A stretch of 64,000 bases of DNA. It comes from an uncultured Paraprevotella sp. (lineage in GTDB: Bacteria; Bacteroidota; Bacteroidia; Bacteroidales; Bacteroidaceae). The stretch lies in the NCBI GenBank assembly GCA_900546665.1, contig URDY01000010.1:1-64000 (forward strand), in the 5' to 3' direction. Made by a program: the position numbers and the translations under genes. Below are positions 28,120 to 37,800 of the stretch, in pieces; the stretch's first letter is position 1; the number at the start of each line of letters is the position of its first letter. The notes beneath the pieces were generated by a model that saw only the letters and a program-made list of their open reading frames with translations, did no database searches and was not told the origin of the DNA.

Positions 28120-31100
28120 ATGAAAAAAAGGAACTTCATGATGATGTTGGGACTTGCAGGATTGAGCATGGCTGCTCAGGCGCAGGTTGTTGCATCTCTA
28201 GGTTTTGAGGACGGTGATCACATGTATCACAATCCTGATTCAGCTCAGTTTGCTTCCTTCTATGCAGACCATATCAATCTGTACAGAGGTGATACGTGGA
28301 CTGAAAAAAGTGCGGAAGCACATTCTGGCAGCTATGCTCTTGAAGCTGTCAACTCAACAGAATTTAAAGGTAACACTTGGGACCGTGGCATCAAACTGCG
28401 TGGTTTGGAAATAGAACCACAGACTTCTTATCGTGTATCTTTCTGGGTAAAGGCTGACCGTACCTACAAACTCGACAGTGAGCCCGATTCAGAATACGAC
28501 ACCAGTATCAAGTCTTCTCTGTCTATCGGTATAGAGAATCTTGAAGCTCCGTTCATGTCACAGAGCGGTACACAGTATTATTATAACTGGACCAGCGGCA
28601 TGACCGGTGAATGGCGTCGTCTTTCTTATGTGTCTTATTATTCAGGCCCGGAAGTACAGAACAAGTTCTTTGATAACTTCAATAACAACATCAAGGAGAT
28701 TATTGTTAACGATCCTGATGATCCGTCAAAGAACGATACAATCTATTGGGGACAGGAATATTCACAGTTCCCTGATGAGTTCTTTGTGACGATCAACATG
28801 TATAATCCGGGAACTTATTATCTGGATGATATTCAGGTTGAAAAAGCCACAATGGCCGGTTGTTACTACAATTATGATTTTGTAAAGATTGACTTCGGTT
28901 ATCCCACCAATATCGCTGAATTGGCTGCTGCCAGTCAGAACCCGATGGGTACATTGTCATTACCTGTGTCTTGCGTGAAGGTCATGAAGGGTGATCAGGA
29001 ACTGGAAGTATCTGCTGTGGAAGGTAAAGCCGATGGTGGACTTTACATTTTCATGGTTGATGCTGCTGCTTTGGAGGATGGTAGCGAAGATGTTCGTGTC
29101 AGCTTTACTCCACCGGCCGATTGTCCGATCATCTATACCACAGACCAGCGTCCGAGCATGGATGTAGAAAGCCGGATGGTGGTATTGCCATTTGAAGATG
29201 AACGTATTTATCTGGATGAATCACTTGATGTATTGCCTTCTTCATGGGATGCACCGAATTACCTGTCTTCAGTTCCTGAAAACGGTAGTTTCGAACTTGA
29301 AAGTGCTACACTGACCCAGATTGTGGCTACTTATGACCGCGAAGTTGATTTGTCTACGGCATCAGCTACATTGAGTTCCAATGGTATTAATACTGACTTG
29401 ACAGGTGCCATGTCGGTATCTGAGGACGGATGTTCAGTTATTGTGGCTGTTGATAATTTGGCCGATGGCGAATATCTGCTGACACTTAACGGTGTGGCCA
29501 ATGCCATGAGTGGTGCGATGACGCTTGAAGATCAGGTCATCAAGTTCTCTGTTGGTAAAGATACGGATGAGTCTATTTCCGAGAATATCTATGTACCGGA
29601 CTTTACGGCTGTTCAGGCTGGTACATTCCCGAAGGGATGGATCTCTAACGATGAGGGAGAGGTTCATGAATATGGTATCAATGATGATGGTTCTATCTAT
29701 AATTATGATTACGGTGGCAAGAACCCGATGGGATACCAGGGTGGTCCGCGTATGTTCGAAGGCTTCTCCGGTGATTTCACTAAGGCTATTTACTGGCGTT
29801 CTGTAGCAGGAAATGGATTCCTGTCATACGGTGAGCAGGTAAAGGACTACATGCAGCCCGACGGTAGTGTTGATGAATCAATGGATCCGGAGATTGCTCT
29901 CTACCTTGAAGCTAAGAAACATGAGGTTTCATTCCGCATGGCAGCATGGAAGGGCGAACCGGTGTTCAATTTCACTCTTGAAGATCTTGATGGTAATGTA
30001 GTGGCTCGATTTGACAAGATCACAGCCAAACCTAATATGAACGGTGCGAAAGCTGAAGTAAACGGATCTGTAGAATTGAGTACAGAATTCACCGTACCGG
30101 AGGCAGGCTATTACATGATGCGTTTCTCAACAGAGCAGGGTACAGCATGGAATGAGTTCCTCTTGGCTAATGTGAAGTTGATAACCAAACCTTCTGATGC
30201 CGCTTACTATCGTCAGTTGCTCGGTGAAGCTGTAGACAGTGCAAATGTGGTATTGAATATGGCGGCTGATGCTGTTTACGACGGTACAACCAAGACCGCT
30301 CTGACAGAAAAAGTAACCTATGCTACAGAAACACACTTCACTTCACCAACAGAAGTCAATAATCTGATGGCCGAGCTCTATGCTTTGTCTGGTACTATGC
30401 TGAAGCGTATCACCAACATAGACAATTACTCACTCAAGTTGGCTGATTTGCAGAATGCAATGGGTAGCTATGCTGGTACCAAGTATGTCACGACTGATGA
30501 TTATATGGCAGCTGAAGCCCTCTTGAATGAATATCAGGATGTAGATGCTACTACACTTGATGATGAAACTCTGAATGATGTGGCTGCAGAACTCGTACAC
30601 TATGCCGCTTTGGTTCCGAATATTAAGAAGTCTACTGATGCGCTGACCTATCGTTTGGACAAGGCTGTAGAATCTGCTCTTATCCTTGATAGCGAGGCAG
30701 AAGATTTGATCTTCAGCGCTCAGAATGCAGTAGAAGATGACGATCGTCTGGTAGACCAGTTGAACGACATGAACAAGTATGCTCTTTATAAGATCCTCGC
30801 TGCTAACACCAGTGTTCCTGATGACTACAAGACTGTAGTGAAGAGCGAAACCAAAGTTGACGAAGGTTCAGGCGATTACGTGGAACTTACTTCCGGTATC
30901 GAATTGACTGGTTTTGTGAAGAACCCGCACTTCTATACTTATCTGGCTAACGGTACAGATTCAGTTAATGCTGTGAACACACCGGGTTGGAATGTTGACG
31001 GATACGTACATGTCAGTGGTGATGGTGATTGGTGTACTCGTGAAGATTTGCCTGTAACTAATTCCCGTATCAATGGTTATCGCAGTCAGTTCAGTGTATA

Positions 31101-31650
31101 CCAGCGTATCAGCCGTCTGCCGGCCGGCGTATATGACATCTGCTTGCGCACACGTACGGCTCCGGGCATGAATGCCGTGAATGATGAAACAGGTCGTCCT
31201 GATATGTTTATGTGGGTATCAACAGCTGAAGGCGACACTCTCTTCACAGCTTATGAAGAAGGTCAGACAGTTTACGACGGTGTATGGGGTGGCTATCCTA
31301 CTGTAATCAAGAACGTGAAGGTGGATGAAAACACCGTATTGACTATCGGTGCCAAGGAAGCCTATACTTCAGGAAAGAATATTGATCCGGAAACCAATGA
31401 GGACAAGGGTATTTGGGATACCAATACTTATGTAGACGATGCCCGTCTGTTCCTTGTAGCTCCGCTTGAAGGATTTGATTATTCTGAAGCTTTGCTTAAC
31501 ATCAGTGACGTTCAGAATTCTGAAGCCGTATCTTACGAATATTATACAGTAGACGGTATCCGTTTGGATCGTCCGGCTAAGGGACTTAACATTGTGAAGG
31601 TACACCGTGCAGACGGTAGCGTGACAGTGGAGAAAGTCATGGTAAAATAA
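28120..31650 (+). CDS. Large secreted multidomain protein of the SusCD locus, function unknown
   Basis: About 1176 residues. I start it at the ATG at 28120 (MKKRNFMMMLGLAGLSMAAQAQ is a clean signal peptide), since the longer in-frame start is a TTG. An N-terminal jelly-roll-like domain (SFWVKADRTY, YYLDDIQVE, residues about 20-250) suggests carbohydrate binding. An Ig-like domain follows near residues 390-480 (ATYDREVDLSTASATLSS), then a second beta-sandwich (500-700), two helical FIVAR-like segments (about 700-860) and another beta-sandwich containing GWNVDGYVH. The protein ends in a tail (YYTVDGIRLDRPAKGLNIVK) shared with three other proteins here. It lies 180 bp after SusD, so it may be the surface-binding partner of the transporter. 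No catalytic motif is recognised. Confidence 0.7.
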   Translation: MKKRNFMMMLGLAGLSMAAQAQVVASLGFEDGDHMYHNPDSAQFASFYADHINLYRGDTWTEKSAEAHSGSYALEAVNSTEFKGNTWDRGIKLRGLEIEPQTSYRVSFWVKADRTYKLDSEPDSEYDTSIKSSLSIGIENLEAPFMSQSGTQYYYNWTSGMTGEWRRLSYVSYYSGPEVQNKFFDNFNNNIKEIIVNDPDDPSKNDTIYWGQEYSQFPDEFFVTINMYNPGTYYLDDIQVEKATMAGCYYNYDFVKIDFGYPTNIAELAAASQNPMGTLSLPVSCVKVMKGDQELEVSAVEGKADGGLYIFMVDAAALEDGSEDVRVSFTPPADCPIIYTTDQRPSMDVESRMVVLPFEDERIYLDESLDVLPSSWDAPNYLSSVPENGSFELESATLTQIVATYDREVDLSTASATLSSNGINTDLTGAMSVSEDGCSVIVAVDNLADGEYLLTLNGVANAMSGAMTLEDQVIKFSVGKDTDESISENIYVPDFTAVQAGTFPKGWISNDEGEVHEYGINDDGSIYNYDYGGKNPMGYQGGPRMFEGFSGDFTKAIYWRSVAGNGFLSYGEQVKDYMQPDGSVDESMDPEIALYLEAKKHEVSFRMAAWKGEPVFNFTLEDLDGNVVARFDKITAKPNMNGAKAEVNGSVELSTEFTVPEAGYYMMRFSTEQGTAWNEFLLANVKLITKPSDAAYYRQLLGEAVDSANVVLNMAADAVYDGTTKTALTEKVTYATETHFTSPTEVNNLMAELYALSGTMLKRITNIDNYSLKLADLQNAMGSYAGTKYVTTDDYMAAEALLNEYQDVDATTLDDETLNDVAAELVHYAALVPNIKKSTDALTYRLDKAVESALILDSEAEDLIFSAQNAVEDDDRLVDQLNDMNKYALYKILAANTSVPDDYKTVVKSETKVDEGSGDYVELTSGIELTGFVKNPHFYTYLANGTDSVNAVNTPGWNVDGYVHVSGDGDWCTREDLPVTNSRINGYRSQFSVYQRISRLPAGVYDICLRTRTAPGMNAVNDETGRPDMFMWVSTAEGDTLFTAYEEGQTVYDGVWGGYPTVIKNVKVDENTVLTIGAKEAYTSGKNIDPETNEDKGIWDTNTYVDDARLFLVAPLEGFDYSEALLNISDVQNSEAVSYEYYTVDGIRLDRPAKGLNIVKVHRADGSVTVEKVMVK

Positions 31651-31698
31651 TGATTCCTGATAGAGAATCATAGCTGATGTTATCAGCCATTTAAGGTG

Positions 31699-31739
31699 AA
31701 GAGCCGCATGGAACATGATATTCCGTGCGGCTCTTTTGG
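31699..31739 (+). terminator. Intrinsic terminator after the large secreted protein
   Basis: Fifteen-bp arms 31699-31713 and 31721-31735 (AAGAGCCGCATGGAA and its complement with one G-U pair) surround a 7-nt loop. The 3' arm ends in TCTT and continues TTGG, so the T-run is short. Confidence 0.7.
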
Positions 31740-32149
31740 TGATAAAGGGAGAATGGCGTTTTTCAATAGTTCTTTTTTGCAGCATTTCTGAAATGCTGAT
31801 TCATGGTAGTAATGATTTGGAGGAATTGGCTGTTGAAACAGGTGAATAAGTCTGATCCTGGATATTTTTATTGTTTGTGGGGCCCTATGTTTTTTCCGGA
31901 TATGCTTTTTTCTAAAGTTTGAAAACAGTTGTCTGACGTCATTTTGCAGTTTGTGAAGGATGGTAAAAGGTACTCCCAAAAGAAGAAAGTCTGAAAAAAT
32001 GCTTCACCTCTTCATTTTTAATCATAATCAACTGATAATTAATTGATTGTATGGTGAATAGCTGTGCTTCAAACCACTTCGTGACTCCTTTTAGTGATGG
32101 AATGTTAATTTGTTGATAAAAATGATAATCTGTCATTCCTGTACTTCGG

Positions 32150-32157
32150 TATCTTTG
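32150..32157 (+). promoter_or_regulatory. Promoter -7 box directly ahead of the dyad array
   Basis: TATCTTTG matches TAnnTTTG fully. The start of transcription would fall near 32164, inside the first dyad, so a bound regulator would block it. The next coding start on this strand is 32551. Confidence 0.45.
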
Positions 32158-32161
32158 TAGA

Positions 32162-32220
32162 AAAGTAAAGCTTACTTTCAAAAAAGTAAGGTTTACTTTT
32201 TCAAAAGTAAGCTTTACTTT
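32162..32220. promoter_or_regulatory. Three phased operator-like dyads AAAGTAA-N3-TTACTTT
   Basis: Exact copies lie at 32162-32178 (centre AGC), 32183-32199 (centre GGT) and 32204-32220 (centre GCT). Only the three central bases differ. Start-to-start distance is 21 bp both times, or two helical turns, so all three face the same side of the DNA. This is the pattern expected of a cooperative dimeric repressor or activator site. On the minus strand the third copy overlaps a TACTTTTG box (32209-32202), which would allow leftward transcription as well. Confidence 0.7.
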
Positions 32221-32520
32221 TTTGAAAAACTCCTGTTGTTTTTTTACAGTATATTAGCCGTTTCCAATGGCGTGAATGATCTGTGAAGGGCCGGTGAAGG
32301 AGTGATGAAGGAGGTATCATGCTGTAGCCCGCATAAATAAAGGGAAGTGAAGAGGTGAAGGATATAATTGGATAACGGTATTGGGAGGTGAAAAATCATG
32401 TTTTAGAGGAAATAATGGGGGCAGCGGAAGAAAATCTGAATGAAACTGAATTGGGCAATTCAGATTACCTTTTGAAAAGAATATGTTACACAGGTGAAAA
32501 CGGGCTTGAATAATAATTTT

Positions 32521-32528
32521 TATTTTTG
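32521..32528 (+). promoter_or_regulatory. Candidate -7 box of the SGNH esterase gene
   Basis: TATTTTTG followed by CA matches the -7 consensus and lies 30 bp before the chosen start codon at 32551. It therefore also supports that start over the longer frame beginning at 32494, which would be upstream of the transcript start. Confidence 0.5.
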
Positions 32529-32550
32529 CACTAATCAAAAAAATCAAGTC

Positions 32551-34521
32551 ATGAAAAAATTTCTTATCGCAGTATGGGGCTGTCTGGCCGTGTCGCTTCT
32601 TGATGCCAAGGTACGTGTTCCTCGTTTCTTTTCCGATGGGATGGTGTTGCAACGGGAACGTCCGGTTCCGGTGTGGGGATGGGCTGAAAGTGGAGAACAT
32701 GTCATTGCCACTTTGTATGAAGGCCAAACCCCGTTGAATAAAAAGTCAGTCACGGCTTCAGCAGACGGGCAGTGGCGGGTAGAATTGCCGGCGATGAAGG
32801 CAGGTGGTCCTTATGTTCTGAAAATTGAAAGTCAAGATGACGACGGGCAATCTGATGAACGTACAGCAGGTGTTGTGTTGTCTGATGTATTGGTGGGTGA
32901 TGTTTTCCTGTGCTCCGGACAGTCTAATATGGAGTTGCAGATATCACGATGCATGGATCTGTATAGGGACGAGGTTTCGGCGTACAGCAATAACCGGATC
33001 CGTTATTTGAAACTTCCCCATCAGTATAATTATGTGCGTCCTCAGGAAGATGTGGCGGTGAAACCATGGACGGCCATCACACCTGAAACAGCTCCCCAAA
33101 TAGGTGCATTGTGCTATTTTTTTGCCAAGTATATGCAAGAGAATGCCGGAGTACCGGTGGGAATTGTCAATTCCAGCGTAGGTGGAACAAAGGTGGAAGC
33201 CTGGATGAGTCAGGGCAATTTGAAGCATTTTGATGATTACAAGGATGAATTTAATGCTTTGAAGTATCATCAGGAGAATTGGCCCGACTCTGTCAATAAG
33301 GCTGAATTGGCGGCAGGAATGGCTTGGGAGCGTAATATGATACGTTTGGACACCATTGTAGGTAAATGGAGACAGAACGGTTTTGATTTTTCTTCGTGGC
33401 CTTTGGTGGATGTGTTCAAACCGCATGAATGGAATGGCGGAGGACAGCGTCCGGGGCCAGGTTCCTATTGGTTCAGGCAGGTTGTCACTCTTCCGTCTTC
33501 AGTGTCCGGACAGGCTGGTCTGATTCGCGTGGGAGCCATGGTGGATGCAGATTCCGTATTTGTTAACGGTCATTTTGTAGGTTATACCTCTTATCAGTAT
33601 CCACCCCGTATTTATAAAATCCCGAAAGGAATATTGCGTGAAGGTCAGAATGAGGTGATGGTGCATTTGATGGCACAGAATGGAGGTCCTTCTTTTGTCA
33701 GTGGCAAGCTGTATCAGATAGAAGTCGGTGAAAAAGTGTTCCCATTGGCGAGTCAGTGGGCGTATGCAAAGGGTAGCAGTATGTCACTCAAACCGGGATC
33801 TACCTATTTCGTGGATACGCCTTCCGCACTTTATAATGCGATGATTGCTCCTTTCAAAGATTTTGCATTCCGTGGTATTGTTTGGTATCAGGGAGAGTCC
33901 AATGTGGGCAAACCGGATACCTATCAGGCTTATTTGGAGGGTATGATAAAAGAATGGCGTGAACAGTTTGACCGGAAATTACCGTTGGTCGTAGTTCAGT
34001 TGGCCGGATTCCAGCAACGTCACAAACAGCCGGTGGAGTCCAATCTGGCTAGATTGCGGGAAGCACAACGTCTGGCGGCTTTGTCAATTCCTGATGCCGG
34101 GTTGGCAACAGCTGTAGATATTGGAGAATGGAATGATATCCATCCGCAGAACAAAAAAGAGCTGGGGCGCCGTGTGGCTTTACAGATGCAGGGATTATGC
34201 TTTGGGGCTAAACATCAGGTCGTATCCGGTCCTCAAGTCAAGACGGTACGTCGGAAAAATGATTATATAAAGATAAGTTTTGATAGAAAAACAGGAAAAT
34301 TGTCTCCTTCTTCATCATTGAAGAGTATAGCTCTGGCTGGGGCAGATGGAAAATATGTATGGGCAGATGCACGTACGGATGGTGACTATACAGTCGTCGT
34401 CGATATTCCGGATGGCATGCAACCGGTGTCTGTACGGTATGCTTGGGATGATTTTCCTGAATGTTCGATTTACAATGTGGAAGGCCTTCCTGCTTCTCCG
34501 TTCATGATGTCCGTGAATTAA
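32551..34521 (+). CDS. SGNH-type acetylesterase (sialate O-acetylesterase/acetylxylan esterase family)
   Basis: About 656 residues with signal peptide MKKFLIAVWGCLAVSLLDA. The catalytic serine lies in CSGQSNMEL (Ser125), and WNDIHPQNKKELGRR near residue 535 supplies the Asp/His of the triad. A galactose-binding-like jelly-roll (SYWFRQVVTLPSSVSG to NEVMVHLMAQNGG) is inserted between the catalytic segments, as is usual for the Bacteroidetes SASA/DUF303 family. Members remove O-acetyl groups from sialic acids or from xylan. The xylan setting favours acetylxylan (inference). It is bounded by its own promoter box upstream and hairpins downstream, so it may form a single-gene unit. Confidence 0.88.
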   Translation: MKKFLIAVWGCLAVSLLDAKVRVPRFFSDGMVLQRERPVPVWGWAESGEHVIATLYEGQTPLNKKSVTASADGQWRVELPAMKAGGPYVLKIESQDDDGQSDERTAGVVLSDVLVGDVFLCSGQSNMELQISRCMDLYRDEVSAYSNNRIRYLKLPHQYNYVRPQEDVAVKPWTAITPETAPQIGALCYFFAKYMQENAGVPVGIVNSSVGGTKVEAWMSQGNLKHFDDYKDEFNALKYHQENWPDSVNKAELAAGMAWERNMIRLDTIVGKWRQNGFDFSSWPLVDVFKPHEWNGGGQRPGPGSYWFRQVVTLPSSVSGQAGLIRVGAMVDADSVFVNGHFVGYTSYQYPPRIYKIPKGILREGQNEVMVHLMAQNGGPSFVSGKLYQIEVGEKVFPLASQWAYAKGSSMSLKPGSTYFVDTPSALYNAMIAPFKDFAFRGIVWYQGESNVGKPDTYQAYLEGMIKEWREQFDRKLPLVVVQLAGFQQRHKQPVESNLARLREAQRLAALSIPDAGLATAVDIGEWNDIHPQNKKELGRRVALQMQGLCFGAKHQVVSGPQVKTVRRKNDYIKISFDRKTGKLSPSSSLKSIALAGADGKYVWADARTDGDYTVVVDIPDGMQPVSVRYAWDDFPECSIYNVEGLPASPFMMSVN

Positions 34522-34607
34522 TTGTTTGAAGTCTCAATGTTAATGGATTACTGTAGCGTAAAATAGGCGAAAATCCATATTGAATGATTTGAAATATTAA
34601 GAAATAT

Positions 34608-34650
34608 CGGCATTCATATTTCCAAATAAATATGAATGCCGGTTATATTG
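34608..34650 (+). terminator. Hairpin terminator after the SGNH esterase
   Basis: Perfect 14-bp arms 34608-34621 and 34628-34641 (CGGCATTCATATTT and its complement) with a 6-nt loop, followed by the T-rich GTTATATTG. The tail is loose, so termination efficiency is uncertain. Confidence 0.65.
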
Positions 34651-34666
34651 TAATCTATGTCTTTTA

Positions 34667-34711
34667 TACCATACGTCTGTTTGCCTGATTTGAATAAACA
34701 GGCGTATGGTA
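34667..34711. other. Second strong hairpin upstream of the regulator
   Basis: Sixteen-bp arms 34667-34682 and 34696-34711 (TACCATACG and CTGTTT paired with AAACAG and CGTATGGTA, one G-U pair). It lies about 70 bp before the regulator promoter box. It may be a second terminator or an insulator for the regulator gene. Confidence 0.6.
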
Positions 34712-34782
34712 AAGTTATGAAGAATAAAATTCCGGGTTTGAATTTTATAGGGTATATTTATGTTAAAATCAGTTTTTTCTTT

Positions 34783-34790
34783 TAACTTTG
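34783..34790 (+). promoter_or_regulatory. Promoter -7 box of the hybrid regulator gene
   Basis: TAACTTTG followed by CA is a full consensus match, 48 bp ahead of the start codon at 34838. It suggests that the regulator is transcribed from its own promoter, independent of the enzymes. Confidence 0.55.
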
Positions 34791-34837
34791 CATAAATGGA
34801 ATAATACTTTTTTGACTGAATAATCTCCGAGCAATCT

Positions 34838-37800
34838 ATGAAACTGAATAAATTTTTGGCCTTGGCCTTCCTGTTGTGGGTTTCCTTGTTTGTGTATGCG
34901 CAAAGCCCTGTTTCTTTTACTTCCGATCAGGGCTTGTCAAATACATGCATACGTTCGATGAAGCAGGACAGCCGCAAGAATGTATGGATCTGTACGCAGT
35001 ATGGGTTAAATCGTTTTGACGGGGCTAAAATGAATGTCTATCACTATAAGTCCGATGAAAAAGGTTCTTTGGGACATGATAATACGACTTGTGTTTTGGA
35101 ACAGGAACCGGGTAAAATATTGGTGGGACTTGAAATAGGCGTGCAGAGTTATTCATATGATACGGACGAATTTACAGACATCCCGTTAATTTCATGGAAA
35201 GGAGATACGATCAAAGCACATGTAGTGTCAATGACCAAGTTGTCTGACGGAACAGTTTATGTATGCACGGCAGGATATGGCCTTTTTGTTTTAAAAGAGG
35301 AAAAAGGACTTGAAAAACTATTGGAGATTAATACTTTTCCTCAATCAGTTCCTCCCTTGCAGATTATGGAAGACCGCCAGAAACGGATTTGGGCGTTGTA
35401 TCCTTCTGGAATGGTTTATTGCAGGGTTAACGGAAAGTTCCATCCTGTAGGAACCTATAAGTCTGGTTCCAGATTATGTGAAAGTTCTTCCGGACGGATT
35501 TATCTGGCTTCAGTTTATGGAGGATTGAGAGTTTATTCGGAAGCAGATTGTCAGTTTCATGAAGTGGATGAAACCAGTAAACAGTATGTCATAGCATCAG
35601 TTACAGCCGCCCCGAACGGAATTCTTTTTATATCCACGGATGGTAATGGCTTGAAAGTTTATGATGAAAAGACTGGAAAAATAGAACAGAGCAATATCCG
35701 GACGTATGAATATAATCTGGCTACTTCTAATGTTAAGGATGCCATGATGGATGCAGATGGAAATGTCTGGGTCGGAGTCTATTGGAAAGGGGTCTGGGTT
35801 ATGCCAAATACAGCTACCAGTTTTGAATATATCGGCCGGCGTTCTGTGCATAAAAATACCTTGGGCACCAACTGTGTAACAGCAATTACAGGTGATGGTA
35901 AGGGAGCGCTTTGGGTCGCTACAGACCATTGCGGGGTTTATCATCTGGCTGCTGACGGTACATCCAGCGTACATTTTAAACCGGAATTGGTTAGCGGTAT
36001 GCCTTCCACGGTGATGAGCTTGATGGAAGATTCGGATGGTTCGTTGTGGTTGGGATCTTCATGGGCCGGTGTGGCAAAAATGAATAAGGAAACCGGTGAA
36101 TGCACGAATCTGGGTGAATGGGTGAAAGGCGGCGAGAGAATAAAGAATGCCTATACCATGGTAGAGGATAAGCATAAAAATATATGGATCGGTTCCATGG
36201 TAGACGGATTATATTGTTATACGCGAGAGACGGGTGAACTGATTCATTACTTGCCGTTGGATAATTCGCGTCTGAAATATCCATATCATTTGTTGTATAA
36301 TGCTTATGTACGTGCATTGTTGGTCAATGAAAACTATCTGTATGTGGGAAGTGCAGATGGATTGCAGGTCTTTCTCTGTGAAGGAAACCGCCTTAAGCAT
36401 GTAGGGCGTTATTTGAAGAAGTTTGGTATTAATGATATGAAAATAACTCCAGACCGTAAGATCTGGTTTGCGAGTACGGAAGGACTGGGCTTTTTGGATC
36501 TGAATAACAAAACGGTCACTGTTTATACCGTAAAAGACGGTTTGCCTTGTAATTCCATTTCCAGTATTGAATTGGCTCCGGATGGCAAAATTTGGGCCGG
36601 AACCAATGTAGGCATGTCCAGTTTTGATCCGGTAAAGAAAAATTTTGAAAATTACTATATCAACGATGGTCTTCAGGGAAATGAGTTCAGTGCGAAAGCT
36701 TCTTATTCCTTGAACGGGCATCTTTATTTCGGAGGTATCAACGGTTTGACTTTTTTCCGTCCCTCAGAAGTGGAAAAACGCGAGGATATCGGTAAACTGG
36801 AACTTCGTCTTATTGATTTTTATGTGAACGGTAAACCGGTTCATGTGGGGGATCGTTCCGGCTATTATAAGATTATTGACAGTTGGTTTCCCATGGTAAA
36901 GGAAGTGAATTTGTCGCATCAGGACAGATCTTTTGCAATAGAATTGTCTACCATGAATTTTAATAGCCGTTGCGTGATTTATTATAGTATCAATTCCGGT
37001 GATTGGATGGCAGTGGGTGACGGTCAGAACCGTATTTCATTTATCAAAATGGAGCCTGGTACATATCATATCAGAATTAAGGCTGATGCTTACGGCAAGA
37101 TGTCTGATGTGAAGGAAGTGAAGGTGATTATTCATCCTGCGTGGTATTTATCAGGGGGGGCTATTTGTGTGTATGTGGTATTGTTGATTGTGGCTTCCTA
37201 TATCGTTTACCTGCAGATTAAGGATAAGCTGGAAACCAAACGCATGTTGGAGAAGCATCGTCAGGCAGAGGAACTGAATGAAGCCCGTATACAGTTCTTT
37301 ATGAATATCAGTCATGAAATCCGTACGCCGATGACCCTTATATTAGGTCCATTGATGAAATTGATGAAAATGGATACGGATAAGATACATCAGCGGAATT
37401 ATTCACTTATTTATCAGAATTCACAGCGTATTCTTCGGCTTATCAATCAGCTGATGGATGCCCGTAAGATAGAAAAGGGACAGTTCAGTTTGAAATACCA
37501 TAAGGTAGAATTGGTCGGCTTTATCAATAATCTGTATGAACTGTTTGAGACGACGGCCAATAACAGACATATTACGTTCCGGTTTATTCATGAGATGGAC
37601 AAACTGGAAGTATGTATTGATCCTCAGAATTTTGATAAAGTGGTGATGAACCTCTTGTCGAATGCCTTCAAATTTACTTCCGATGGAGGCGAAATTACAA
37701 TAGAATTGCAGGATGTGGAGGGGCAGCAGACTCAAGAACGTGATTTTGTCCTTATGGTGACAGATTCAGGTGTCGGAATTTCCAACGTCGATAAGAAACG

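Larger units (their letters stand above)
31651..32550. other. 900-bp non-coding region with terminator, dyad array and promoter boxes
   Basis: This gap holds the terminator at 31699-31739, a promoter box at 32150-32157, the phased dyad array at 32162-32220, and a second promoter box at 32521-32528. Short minus-strand frames (for example 31939-32181 and 32317-32727) show no recognisable family. The purine-rich stretch 32281-32400 repeats GTGAAGG several times. This looks like a junction between the SusCD module and the esterase-regulator module. Confidence 0.6.

Noticed and set aside
31939..32181. 80-codon minus-strand frame starting inside the dyad array, with a TACTTTTG box ahead
   Set aside because: The box arises from the dyad itself and the product resembles no family I know. 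Kept only as an alternative target for the operator array.
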